A DNA stretch of 9,261 nucleotides from an uncultured Novosphingobium sp. (GCA_938005655.1 CALLNA010000024.1:1-9261); one strand, 5' to 3'; positions 1-9,261 are shown, counted from the stretch's first letter. A program made the numbers and translations. Notes: generated from the sequence alone by a model not told the origin.

Positions 1-1
1 G

Positions 2-691
2 CAGGCCAGCCAGTCGCTGATGTTCATGATCGGCTCCTTCACCCGCTCCCTCGCCGAGCGCCGCGAGACCCCACGCGACGACGTGATGACCGAGCTGGCC
101 CTGGCGAAGTTCCCCGACGGCTCCACGCCTGAGCTGATCGAGCCGGTCAAGGCGGCGATGTTCCTGTTCGCGGCCGGGCAGGACACCAGCGCCAAGCTGA
201 TCGGCAATTCGCTGCGCTTCCTTTGCGAGAACCAGGACATGCAGCAGCACCTGCGCGAGAACCGCGACCAGATCGGCCCGTTCCTGGAGGAGACGCTGCG
301 CCTCGAAGGCTCGACCAAGGCGACCTTCCGCCTGGCCCTGCGCCAGACCCGGATCGGCGACATGGAGATTCCCGCCGGGCAGCGCGTCGTCGTCGCCCTG
401 CCCGCCGCCAACCGCGACCCGCGCCGCTGGGACGATCCGACCGAGTTCCGCCTCAACCGGCCGCGGATCAAAGAGCACATCGCCTTCGGCCGCGGCGCCC
501 ACACCTGCGCCGGCGCCCCGCTCGCCCGCGCGGAAGTCGCGGTCCTGCTCGACCGGATGCTGGAGCACACCTCGGCGATCACCCTGTCCGAGCGGCACCA
601 CGGCACCGCCGCCGACCGCCGGATCGACTACGAGGCGAGCTACATCATCCGCGGGATCGACAACCTGCACGTCGAGTTCGCGCCGCGCTGA
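2..691 (+). CDS. Cytochrome P450, 5'-truncated by window edge
   Basis: Haem-thiolate monooxygenase fragment. The frame is open to the left edge, giving 229 visible residues, roughly the C-terminal half of a family of about 400 residues. Visible P450 landmarks, numbered in the fragment, are the I-helix oxygen-activation motif AGQDT (58-62), the K-helix ExxR as ETLR (97-100), and the haem-binding loop FGRGAHTCAGAPLA (162-175), whose proximal cysteine is residue 169 (codon 506-508). A proline/arginine-rich stretch before the haem loop (about 136-154) fits the PERF-like region. No membrane anchor is visible, as expected for soluble bacterial P450s, which normally take electrons from a ferredoxin and ferredoxin reductase. 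The substrate and CYP family cannot be told from this part. It ends 76 bases before purB and has no evident functional link to it. The family call is secure; the true start lies outside the window. Confidence 0.95.
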   Translation, partial: QASQSLMFMIGSFTRSLAERRETPRDDVMTELALAKFPDGSTPELIEPVKAAMFLFAAGQDTSAKLIGNSLRFLCENQDMQQHLRENRDQIGPFLEETLRLEGSTKATFRLALRQTRIGDMEIPAGQRVVVALPAANRDPRRWDDPTEFRLNRPRIKEHIAFGRGAHTCAGAPLARAEVAVLLDRMLEHTSAITLSERHHGTAADRRIDYEASYIIRGIDNLHVEFAPR

Positions 692-697
692 CATCAG

Positions 698-745
698 GCC
701 GGAGCGGGGTTGCCTAAAGCGCCCCCTCCTCCTAGCGGCTCCGGC
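698..745 (+). other. 8-bp perfect inverted repeat downstream of the P450 gene
   Basis: GCCGGAGC at 698-705 is exactly complementary to GCTCCGGC at 738-745, with a 32-base loop. It starts 6 bases after the P450 stop. There is no T-run after it, so an ordinary intrinsic terminator is unlikely. Its right arm overlaps the left arm of the hairpin at 736-764, so the two RNA structures exclude each other. Function is unknown; GC-rich sequence makes chance stems common. Confidence 0.4.
710..737 (+). promoter_or_regulatory. Candidate sigma-70-type promoter of purB
   Basis: A -35-like TTGCCT (710-715) is followed after 16 bases by a -10-like CTAGCG (732-737; TAGCGG one base on gives a 17-base spacer). 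The -10 match to TATAAT is poor. Support comes from the mdh upstream region, which has the same TTGC-N17-CCTAG layout with identical spacing (2297-2324). Transcription would begin near 744-746, leaving a leader of about 23 bases before purB. This is inference from pattern only. Confidence 0.4.
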
Positions 746-764
746 AGCAATCATACCGGAGTCG
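736..764 (+). promoter_or_regulatory. Hairpin covering the purB ribosome binding site
   Basis: Bases 736-744 can pair with 756-764 to give nine base pairs including one G-U, with an 11-base loop (745-755). The right arm contains GGAG (758-761), the Shine-Dalgarno sequence 6 bases before the purB ATG at 768, so folding would hide the ribosome binding site. The left arm is shared with the stem at 698-705/738-745, which could act as an anti-sequestor in a transcript entering from the P450 gene. A transcript starting near 745 would lack the left arm, so this matters only for read-through RNA. Confidence 0.35.
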
Positions 765-767
765 AAC

Positions 768-2081
<1,314 letters not shown>

Positions 2082-2091
2082 GCCTACCCAA

Positions 2092-2225
2092 TCCTCCCCG
2101 TTCCGCGAAGCGGAATGGGGAGGCGGCATTCGCGCAGCGAATGACGGAGGGGTAATCGCCCCCTCCACCACCACACCTACGGTGTGACGGTCCCCTCCCC
2201 ATTCCGCTTCGCGGAACAGGGAGGA
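2092..2225. repeat. 134-base intergenic palindromic element (REP/BIME- or MITE-like)
   Basis: The outer arms 2092-2123 and 2194-2225 are inverted copies agreeing at 31 of 32 bases. Each arm is itself a hairpin: stem 2093-2106/2110-2123 with loop GAA and one G-T pair, and stem 2194-2207/2211-2224 with loop TTC and two mismatches. The core adds CATTCGC/GCGAATG (2127-2133/2137-2143), GGAGGGG/CCCCTCC (2146-2152/2160-2166) and CACACC/GGTGTG (2172-2177/2181-2186). It starts 11 bases after the purB stop and encodes nothing plausible. No clear target-site duplication flanks it. From memory it resembles dispersed CCTCCCC-type repeats common between genes in sphingomonads. It may end or stabilise the purB transcript, though no T-tract follows. 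Confidence 0.8.
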
Positions 2226-2244
2226 CCATAAAAGCCGCGCTTCT

Positions 2245-2259
2245 TGAAATTAGTTCTCA
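2245..2259. promoter_or_regulatory. Possible TGA-N9-TCA operator-like palindrome
   Basis: Within an AT-rich stretch upstream of mdh, TTGAAA (2244-2249) and TCTCAA (2255-2260) form an imperfect inverted repeat that contains TGA-N9-TCA. This layout resembles iron-responsive operators described in alphaproteobacteria (RirA type). It lies about 38 bases before the candidate -35 element. One weak match in a single region can easily arise by chance. Confidence 0.15.
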
Positions 2260-2296
2260 ATAGCAAAGATAGTCGGCAATCCGCCGCTTTTGTTAG

Positions 2297-2324
2297 TTGC
2301 ATTGGTAACTTTTGCAGCCTAGGG
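2297..2324 (+). promoter_or_regulatory. Candidate promoter of the mdh-suc-lpd operon
   Basis: TTGCAT (2297-2302) and CTAGGG (2319-2324) are separated by 16 bases, in an AT-richer stretch after the repeat element. The TTGC-to-CCTAG distance equals that upstream of purB, and the regions share no other obvious similarity. Transcription would start near 2331, giving a leader of about 88 bases that contains the 14-base palindrome at 2346. The -10 is a poor TATAAT match, so the call rests mainly on the repeated layout. Confidence 0.4.
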
Positions 2325-2345
2325 CCGCCCGCATCACCGGGCTGT

Positions 2346-2359
2346 CCGCACATGTGCGG
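2346..2359. promoter_or_regulatory. Perfect 14-base palindrome in the mdh leader
   Basis: CCGCACATGTGCGG is its own reverse complement and sits 59 bases before the mdh start. With no spacer it suits a dimeric DNA-binding regulator; as RNA it could form a 5-bp stem with a CAUG loop. It lies just downstream of the predicted transcription start, where a bound repressor would block initiation or elongation. GATAAT (2360-2365) follows directly but has no matching -35. Confidence 0.4.
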
Positions 2360-2418
2360 GATAATGCTGGCCGCCCAGAGAGACGCGTTCCCGCAAGGAC
2401 GGAAGGACCTCGTCTAAC

Positions 2419-3376
<958 letters not shown>

Positions 3377-3380
<4 letters not shown>

Positions 3381-3580
3381 AGCGCACGCTGATCCTCGGG
3401 CTGATCTTGGTCGGGCTCGCCTATATCGGCGTCACCGGCTTAATCGCCCGTTCGATCGGCGTATTGCCGCAAACATCGTTCAATCTCGATCTTGGCGTTT
3501 GGTATTTAGGATTTGGGCTGACCGCAGTCAGCGCCTTGGGAATACTATTCAAACGTCTGCGCACCGTTTCGGAGAAGTAG
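3377..3580 (+). CDS. Small two-helix membrane protein, function unknown
   Basis: A 67-residue protein with two hydrophobic segments, about 3-25 (after MKR) and about 40-59, joined by a short polar loop and ending in a basic/polar tail (KRLRTVSEK). This suggests an inner-membrane hairpin with both ends in the cytoplasm. I recognise no family. The start is GTG inside GTGA, overlapping the mdh stop by four bases, which suggests translational coupling to mdh. It ends one base before sucD, and its last codons hold the sucD ribosome binding site. Base composition differs from its neighbours: 65 of the 120 bases at 3421-3540 are G or C (54%), against 63% in 3601-3660, and it uses TTA and ATA codons. 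Its place in a TCA operon suggests a retained role, but none can be assigned. Confidence 0.7.
3571..3574 (+). promoter_or_regulatory. sucD ribosome binding site inside the preceding gene
   Basis: GGAG lies 7 bases before the sucD ATG at 3582 and within the last codons of the small membrane-protein gene. This fixes the sucD start and implies that the two genes share one transcript. Confidence 0.65.
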
Positions 3581-3581
3581 A

Positions 3582-4472
3582 ATGTCCATCCTCGTCGACA
3601 AGAACACCAAGGTCATCACCCAGGGCATGACCGGCTCGACCGGCAGCTTCCACACCCAGGCGGCGCTCGACTACGGCACGCAGATGGTCGCGGGCGTGAC
3701 CCCGGGCAAGGGCGGCACGACCCACCTGAACCTGCCGCAGTACGACACGGTGCTCGAGGCCAAGGCCGCGACCGGCGCGACGGCGAGCTGCATCTACGTG
3801 CCGCCGGCCGGTGCCGCCGACGCGATCCTGGAGGCGATCGATGCCGAGATCGAGCTGATCGTCGCGATCACCGAGGGCATCCCAGTGCTCGACATGGTCC
3901 GCGTCAAGCGCGCCCTCTCGGGCTCCAGGTCGCGCCTGATCGGGCCGAACTGCCCCGGCGTGCTGACGCCCAACGAGTGCAAGATCGGCATCATGCCGGG
4001 CAACATCTTCTCGAAGGGCTCGGTCGGCGTGGTCAGCCGCTCCGGCACCCTGACCTATGAAGCCGTTCACCAGACCACGATGGCGGGCCTCGGCCAGACC
4101 ACTGCGGTCGGCATCGGCGGCGACCCGGTCAACGGCACCAACTTCATCGACGTGCTGGAGCTGTTCCTGGCCGACGACGCGACCAAGTCGATCATCATGA
4201 TCGGCGAGATCGGTGGCTCGGCGGAGGAGGAAGCCGCGCAGTTCCTCAAGGACGAGGCGAAGCACGGGCGCAAGAAGCCGATGGTCGGCTTCATCGCCGG
4301 CCGCACGGCCCCTCCGGGCCGCCGCATGGGCCACGCCGGTGCGATCGTCTCGGGCGGCCAGGGCGGCGCCGAGGACAAGATCGCGGCGATGGAGGCGGCG
4401 GGCATCCGCGTCTCGCCCTCGCCCGCGGAGCTCGGCACCACCCTCGCCGGCCTGCTCAAGGAACTCGTGTAA
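3582..4472 (+). CDS. sucD: Succinate-CoA ligase, alpha subunit
   Basis: Alpha subunit of succinyl-CoA synthetase, which makes succinate and a nucleoside triphosphate from succinyl-CoA, the product of the dehydrogenase encoded just downstream. The length of 296 residues matches the family. The N-terminal CoA-binding domain begins ILVDKNTKVITQGMTG and includes the conserved PGKGG (41-45). The ligase domain carries GPNCPG (121-126), SRSGTLTYE (152-160), GIGGDP (177-182) and GHAGAI, whose His251 is the residue phosphorylated during catalysis. The enzyme needs the beta subunit SucC (nucleotide-binding), which is not in this window. In many proteobacteria sucC directly precedes sucD; here a small membrane-protein gene does. 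The ATG at 3582 is supported by GGAG 7 bases upstream. No odd residues were seen at the active site. Confidence 0.97.
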   Translation: MSILVDKNTKVITQGMTGSTGSFHTQAALDYGTQMVAGVTPGKGGTTHLNLPQYDTVLEAKAATGATASCIYVPPAGAADAILEAIDAEIELIVAITEGIPVLDMVRVKRALSGSRSRLIGPNCPGVLTPNECKIGIMPGNIFSKGSVGVVSRSGTLTYEAVHQTTMAGLGQTTAVGIGGDPVNGTNFIDVLELFLADDATKSIIMIGEIGGSAEEEAAQFLKDEAKHGRKKPMVGFIAGRTAPPGRRMGHAGAIVSGGQGGAEDKIAAMEAAGIRVSPSPAELGTTLAGLLKELV

Positions 4473-4483
4473 CCGACCGTTCT

Positions 4484-4517
4484 CGCGCCGCACCGCCTTT
4501 GGAGGAGGGGCGGCGCG
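4484..4517 (+). other. GC-rich hairpin between sucD and sucA
   Basis: CGCGCCGC (4484-4491) pairs perfectly with GCGGCGCG (4510-4517), with an 18-base loop. It lies in the 98-base sucD-sucA gap, the largest inside this operon. No T-run follows, so it is more likely an RNA-stability or partial-attenuation element than a full terminator. I see no promoter in the rest of this gap; AAAGG (4556-4560) near its end is the likely sucA ribosome binding site. Confidence 0.45.
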
Positions 4518-4570
4518 GCATCGGTCACTGACGACGACGCCTGAACACGCCTCGAAAAGGTAAGACGAAC

Positions 4571-7390
4571 ATGGGCAGCGAGACGCACGACTTCCTCCCC
4601 GACGATCCGCAGCCGGGTCCAAGCTGGCAGCGCAGCAACTGGCCGCTGGTCGGCGGCGCGGCCGAGGACGACCTGACCCAGGCGCTCGACCCGCTGGCGG
4701 TCAAGGCCGCGGTCAAGGCGGCCGCCGCCAAGGCCGGCGCCGCCGCCGACGAGGCCGCGATCGAGGCCGCCGCGTCGGATTCGATCCGCGCCATGCTGCT
4801 TATCCGCACCTACCGCGTGCGCGGGCACCTCGCCGCCGATCTCGATCCGCTGGGCCTCACGCAGCGGGAGCTGCCGGCCGACCTCACCCCCGAATACCAC
4901 GGCTTCGTCGGCGCCGCGCAGGACCGCAAGATCTACCTCGGCGGCGCGCTCGGCCTCGAATGGGCGACGATCAAGGAGATCGTCGCGATCCTGCGCGCCA
5001 ACTACTGCGGCAAGGTCGGCCTCGAATACATGCACATCTCGGACGTGGAGGAGCGCCGCTTCCTCCAGGACCGGATGGAGGGCGCCGACAAGTCGATCGA
5101 CTTCACCGAACTGGGCAAAAAGGCGATCCTGTCCGCCGTCATCCGCGGCGAGCAATACGAGAAGTTCCTCGGCAAGAAGTATGTCGGGACCAAGCGCTTC
5201 GGCCTCGACGGCGGCGAATCGATGATCCCGGCGCTCGAAGCCGTCATCAAGTATGGCGGCGGCGACGGCGTGCGCGAGATCGTGATCGGCATGGCCCACC
5301 GCGGCCGGCTGAACGTCCTCGCCAACGTCATGGCCAAGCCCTACAAGGTGATCTTCCACGAATTCTCGGGCGGCACGGCCAATCCCGAGGACGTCGGCGG
5401 ATCGGGCGACGTCAAGTACCACCTCGGTACCTCGACCGACCGCGAGTTCGACGGGGTCAAGGTGCACATGAGCCTGGTCCCCAACCCCTCGCACCGCGAA
5501 AGCGTCGATCCGGTCGTGCTCGGCAAGGTCCGCGCGACCCTGGCCATGCGCGACGACCTGGAGCAGATGGACCAGGTCATGCCCGTGCTGATCCACGGCG
5601 ACGCCGCCTTCGCCGGGCAGGGCATCGTCTGGGAATGCCTGAGCTTCCAGGGCATCCGCGGCTATGCCACCGGGGGTTGCGTCCACTTCATCATCAACAA
5701 CCAGATCGGCTTCACGACCAGCCCGCAGTTCGCGCGCAACTCGCCCTATCCGAGCGACGTGGCCAAGGGCGTCCAGGCGCCGATCTTCCACGTCAACGGC
5801 GACGATCCGGAGGCCGTGACCTTCGCCTGCAAGCTCGCCATCGAGTTCCGCCAGAAGTTCGACAAGGACGTGGTGATCGACATGTGGTGCTATCGCCGCT
5901 TCGGTCACAACGAGGGCGACGAGCCGAGCTTCACCCAGCCGCTGATGTACGCCAAGATCCGCCAGCATCCGCCGGTCAGCGCGCTCTATGCCGAGCGCCT
6001 GGCCAGGGAAGGCGTGATCGACGCGGGCTTCGTCGAGGAGACGACGAACAATTTCGTCGATCACCTGGAGTCCGAGTTCGAGGCGGCCAAGAGCTACAAG
6101 CCCAACGAGGCGGACTGGTTCAGCGGCCGCTGGAGCGGCTTCAACAAGCCGGTCGACCCTGAAAGCGCGCGCCGCAACGTGCCGACCGGCATCGACCGCA
6201 AGCTGTTCGACAGCCTCGGCCGGACGCTGACCACGGTCCCCGACACGATCCAGATCCACAAGACGCTGGCCCGCGTGATCGACGCCAAGCGCGAGAGCTT
6301 CACCCGCGGCGACGGCTTCGACTGGGCGACCGGCGAGGCCCTGGCCTTCGGCTCGCTGCTGTCCGAAGGCTACAACGTGCGCCTGTCCGGCCAGGATTCC
6401 GGCCGCGGCACCTTCAGCCAGCGCCACGCCGTCTGTGTCGACCAGACCGACGAGCACAAGTACGTGCCGCTGTGGAACGTGCCCCACGGCGAGTTCGAGG
6501 TGCTCGACAGTCCCTTGAGCGAATACGGCGTGCTCGGCTTCGAATACGGCTACGCGATGACCGATCCGAAGACGCTGGTGCTGTGGGAAGCCCAGTTCGG
6601 CGACTTCGCCAACGGCGCGCAGATCATCATCGACCAGTACATCTCTGCGGCCGAGGCCAAGTGGCTGCGCGCCAACGGCCTCGTCCTGCTGCTGCCGCAC
6701 GGCTACGAGGGCCAGGGGCCGGAGCACTCGTCGGCGCGCCTGGAGCGCTTCCTCCAGCTCTGCGCCCAGGACAACATCCAGGTCTGCAACATCTCGACCC
6801 CGTCGAACTACTTCCACGCCCTGCGCCGCCAGATGCACCGCAGCTTCCGCAAGCCGCTGATCATCATGACGCCGAAGTCGCTGCTGCGGCATCCGCTGGC
6901 CAAGTCGGAGCTGGAGGACTTCATCGGCGAGAGCCACTTCCGCCGGATCATGTCGGACCGCACCCCGCCGCCCGACGACAAGGTTCGCAAGCTCGTGCTC
7001 TGCTCGGGCAAGGTCGGCTACGACCTGATGGAGGCGCGCGACGAGAACGGGCTGGAGGACACGACCATCGTCCGCCTCGAGCAGCTCTACCCCTTCCCCG
7101 GCGAGCCGCTGGCCTTGCGCCTCGAGCGCATGCCGCACCTCGAGGAAGTCGTCTGGTGCCAGGAGGAGCCGCGCAACAACGGCGCCTGGTTCTTCGTCGA
7201 GCCGCTGATCGAGGACGCGCTGAAGGCCGCCAGGTGCAAGGTCCGCCGTCCGCGCTATGCCGGCCGCGCCGCCAGCGCCTCGCCCGCCACCGGCCTCGCC
7301 AAGCGCCACGCCTCCGAGCAGGCCGCGCTGGTCGCCGATGCGCTGGGCCTGTCCGTCCGTTCCGAAATCCGCCGTCGCAAGAAGGGCTGA
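4571..7390 (+). CDS. sucA: 2-oxoglutarate dehydrogenase, E1 component
   Basis: Thiamine-diphosphate E1 that decarboxylates 2-oxoglutarate and transfers the succinyl group to the E2 lipoyl arm. It has 939 residues. Landmarks are MAHRGRLNVL (241-250) with active-site His243, KYHLGT (282-287), the ThDP/Mg block from HGDAAF (342-347) to NNQIGFTT (376-383), YRRFGHNEGDEP (441-452), AQFGDFANGAQ (674-684), PHGYEGQGPEHSS (709-721) and a C-terminal YAGR/ASASPATG segment (896-907). The N-terminus is unusual: GPSWQRSNWPL starts at residue 16, while rhizobial and enterobacterial E1 carry an upstream block with FLxGxNAxYIExLY and DPxSV that contacts E2. An in-frame TGA at 4529-4531 rules out a simple longer start. 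Residue 309 is Arg in NPSHRE, where NPSHLE is usual. AAAGG lies 10 bases before the ATG. Confidence 0.97.
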   Translation: MGSETHDFLPDDPQPGPSWQRSNWPLVGGAAEDDLTQALDPLAVKAAVKAAAAKAGAAADEAAIEAAASDSIRAMLLIRTYRVRGHLAADLDPLGLTQRELPADLTPEYHGFVGAAQDRKIYLGGALGLEWATIKEIVAILRANYCGKVGLEYMHISDVEERRFLQDRMEGADKSIDFTELGKKAILSAVIRGEQYEKFLGKKYVGTKRFGLDGGESMIPALEAVIKYGGGDGVREIVIGMAHRGRLNVLANVMAKPYKVIFHEFSGGTANPEDVGGSGDVKYHLGTSTDREFDGVKVHMSLVPNPSHRESVDPVVLGKVRATLAMRDDLEQMDQVMPVLIHGDAAFAGQGIVWECLSFQGIRGYATGGCVHFIINNQIGFTTSPQFARNSPYPSDVAKGVQAPIFHVNGDDPEAVTFACKLAIEFRQKFDKDVVIDMWCYRRFGHNEGDEPSFTQPLMYAKIRQHPPVSALYAERLAREGVIDAGFVEETTNNFVDHLESEFEAAKSYKPNEADWFSGRWSGFNKPVDPESARRNVPTGIDRKLFDSLGRTLTTVPDTIQIHKTLARVIDAKRESFTRGDGFDWATGEALAFGSLLSEGYNVRLSGQDSGRGTFSQRHAVCVDQTDEHKYVPLWNVPHGEFEVLDSPLSEYGVLGFEYGYAMTDPKTLVLWEAQFGDFANGAQIIIDQYISAAEAKWLRANGLVLLLPHGYEGQGPEHSSARLERFLQLCAQDNIQVCNISTPSNYFHALRRQMHRSFRKPLIIMTPKSLLRHPLAKSELEDFIGESHFRRIMSDRTPPPDDKVRKLVLCSGKVGYDLMEARDENGLEDTTIVRLEQLYPFPGEPLALRLERMPHLEEVVWCQEEPRNNGAWFFVEPLIEDALKAARCKVRRPRYAGRAASASPATGLAKRHASEQAALVADALGLSVRSEIRRRKKG

Positions 7391-7398
7391 GCTGAGCC

Positions 7399-8631
<1,233 letters not shown>

Positions 8632-8641
8632 GGACCTGACC

Positions 8642-8926
8642 ATGCGGAAAGCTCTCTTGATCCTCGCCGCTGCCGCCTCGCTGGGTGGCTGCGAACAGGC
8701 CAAGAAGGGTTTCGACGAGGGGTTCGACAAGAGCTTTGACGAATCCTGCATCGCCAGCGCGACCAAGAGCGGCGCCCCGGCTGGAGTGGCCAAACAACTG
8801 TGCGACTGCGCGCTGACCAAGATCAACGCACGGTTCACGACCGCCGACAAGGCCTCGGCTTCGGACGAGAAGCTGAAGCCGATCATGGAAGAATGCGTGA
8901 AGAGCGTGGTGCAGAAAAATGGCTGA
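8642..8926 (+). CDS. Small cysteine-containing lipoprotein, function unknown
   Basis: A 94-residue protein with a lipoprotein signal: basic MRK, a hydrophobic stretch and a lipobox LGGC with Cys17 as the predicted lipidated residue. The mature part has a short xFDx repeat (GFDE-GFDK-SFDE, residues 23-34) and four further cysteines at 36, 54, 56 and 85, in a C-x17-CxC-x28-C spacing that could support disulfides or metal binding in the periplasm. I do not recognise a named family. AAGGA overlapping the sucB stop lies 7 bases before the ATG, and the 3' end overlaps lpdA by 8 bases, so the gene is co-transcribed and translated among cytosolic dehydrogenase genes. Why an envelope lipoprotein sits there is unknown. 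Confidence 0.8.
   Translation: MRKALLILAAAASLGGCEQAKKGFDEGFDKSFDESCIASATKSGAPAGVAKQLCDCALTKINARFTTADKASASDEKLKPIMEECVKSVVQKNG
8708..8743 (+). repeat. Three imperfect 12-base tandem repeats inside the lipoprotein gene
   Basis: Three consecutive 12-base units encode GFDE, GFDK and SFDE. The units differ at several mostly third-codon positions, so the protein pattern is better preserved than the DNA. They sit directly after the lipidation site and probably form a short acidic, aromatic tether. Confidence 0.6.
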
Positions 8927-9261
8927 ATACGACTACGACGTCCTCGTCATCGGCGCCGGTCCCGGCGGCTACGTCGCGGCGATCCGCGCGGCGCAGCTTG
9001 GTCTCAAGACCGCCTGCGCCGAGGCGCGCGAGACGCTGGGCGGGACCTGCCTCAACGTCGGCTGCATCCCCTCCAAGGCCCTGCTCCACGCCTCCGAGCT
9101 CTACGAGGAGGCCGCCGGCGGCGCGCTCGCCAAGCTCGGCGTCAAGATCGAGAAGATGAGCCTCGACCTGCCCACGATGCAGCAGCAGCGCATCGACGCG
9201 GTCACGGGCCTGACCGGCGGCATCGAGTTCCTGTTCAAGAAGAACAAGGTCGACTGGCTCA
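8919..9261 (+). CDS. lpdA: Dihydrolipoyl dehydrogenase (E3), 3'-truncated by window edge
   Basis: FAD-dependent E3, which reoxidises the dihydrolipoyl arm of E2 and reduces NAD+. The first 114 residues are visible, about a quarter of a family of some 465. They start MAEYDYDVLVIGAGPGGYVA, with the FAD-binding GxGxxG at 12-17, and contain the redox-disulfide motif GGTCLNVGCIPSK with Cys44 and Cys49. Glu35, at the end of the second strand, fits FAD ribose binding. The ATG at 8919 lies within the last codons of the lipoprotein gene, in another frame, overlapping it by 8 bases. Only a weak purine-rich stretch (8899-8904) lies upstream, so translational coupling is likely. Its position after sucB suggests it serves the 2-oxoglutarate complex, though E3 is often shared with pyruvate dehydrogenase. 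Confidence 0.96.
   Translation, partial: MAEYDYDVLVIGAGPGGYVAAIRAAQLGLKTACAEARETLGGTCLNVGCIPSKALLHASELYEEAAGGALAKLGVKIEKMSLDLPTMQQQRIDAVTGLTGGIEFLFKKNKVDWL

Noticed and set aside
223..717. Second + strand frame inside the P450 gene
   Set aside because: Arg/Pro/Ala-rich out-of-frame translation, whereas the other frame has all P450 motifs.
2274..2291. CGGC/GCCG stem followed by CTTTT as an intrinsic terminator
   Set aside because: Only a 4-bp stem and four T residues; too weak to call.
2360..2365. GATAAT as a -10 box for mdh
   Set aside because: Good hexamer, but the -35 position (about 2337-2342) is CCGGGC; the block at 2297-2324 is better supported.
2381..2415. AGACG/CGTCT pairing around the mdh ribosome binding site as a regulatory hairpin
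   Set aside because: Only 5 bp with a 25-base loop; expected by chance.
4067..7309. Very long open frame (1080 codons) on the - strand opposite sucD/sucA
   Set aside because: It is a GC-rich codon shadow: its translation is low-complexity Ala/Arg/Gly/Asp/Leu with no recognisable motif, and the + strand carries the well-conserved SucA and SucD.

Overview
The window is high-GC DNA with every supported gene on the + strand. It most likely comes from an alphaproteobacterium of the Sphingomonadales (sphingomonad/erythrobacter type). This rests on the protein sequences, on a 2-oxoglutarate dehydrogenase E1 with a shortened N-terminus, and on a hairpin-rich intergenic element of a kind I recall from such genomes. 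It is a judgement from memory, not a database result.

Layout. Positions 2-691 hold the C-terminal part of a soluble bacterial cytochrome P450. A 76-base gap with a candidate promoter and competing RNA stems leads to purB (768-2081, adenylosuccinate lyase). A 337-base gap (2082-2418) follows. Its first part is a 134-base element whose two 32-base arms are inverted copies of each other, each arm itself a hairpin. Its second part is AT-richer and carries a candidate promoter, a perfect 14-base palindrome and the leader of the next operon.

From 2419 to the right edge runs a TCA-cycle operon: mdh (malate dehydrogenase), a small two-helix membrane protein, sucD (succinyl-CoA synthetase alpha), sucA (2-oxoglutarate dehydrogenase E1), sucB/odhB (E2), a small cysteine-containing lipoprotein, and the start of lpdA (E3), cut by the window edge. 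Together these encode the E1-E2-E3 2-oxoglutarate dehydrogenase complex, half of the next enzyme (succinyl-CoA synthetase) and malate dehydrogenase. The beta subunit gene sucC is not in the window, and the small membrane-protein gene sits where it might be expected.

Main points of interest. (1) mdh is broken at about 2697 by what looks like a 10-base deletion in the substrate-loop codons; it is either a real mutation or a sequence error. (2) SucA lacks the N-terminal motif that in other family members contacts the E2 core. (3) purB and mdh share a TTGC-N17-CCTAG promoter-like block with identical spacing. (4) The purB ribosome binding site can be sequestered in a 9-bp hairpin that competes with an upstream stem. 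(5) Two uncharacterised small envelope proteins are embedded in, and overlap with, core TCA genes. I found no RNA genes, CRISPR arrays, transposases or defence systems. Most of the window is core metabolism, and I do not claim a new system.
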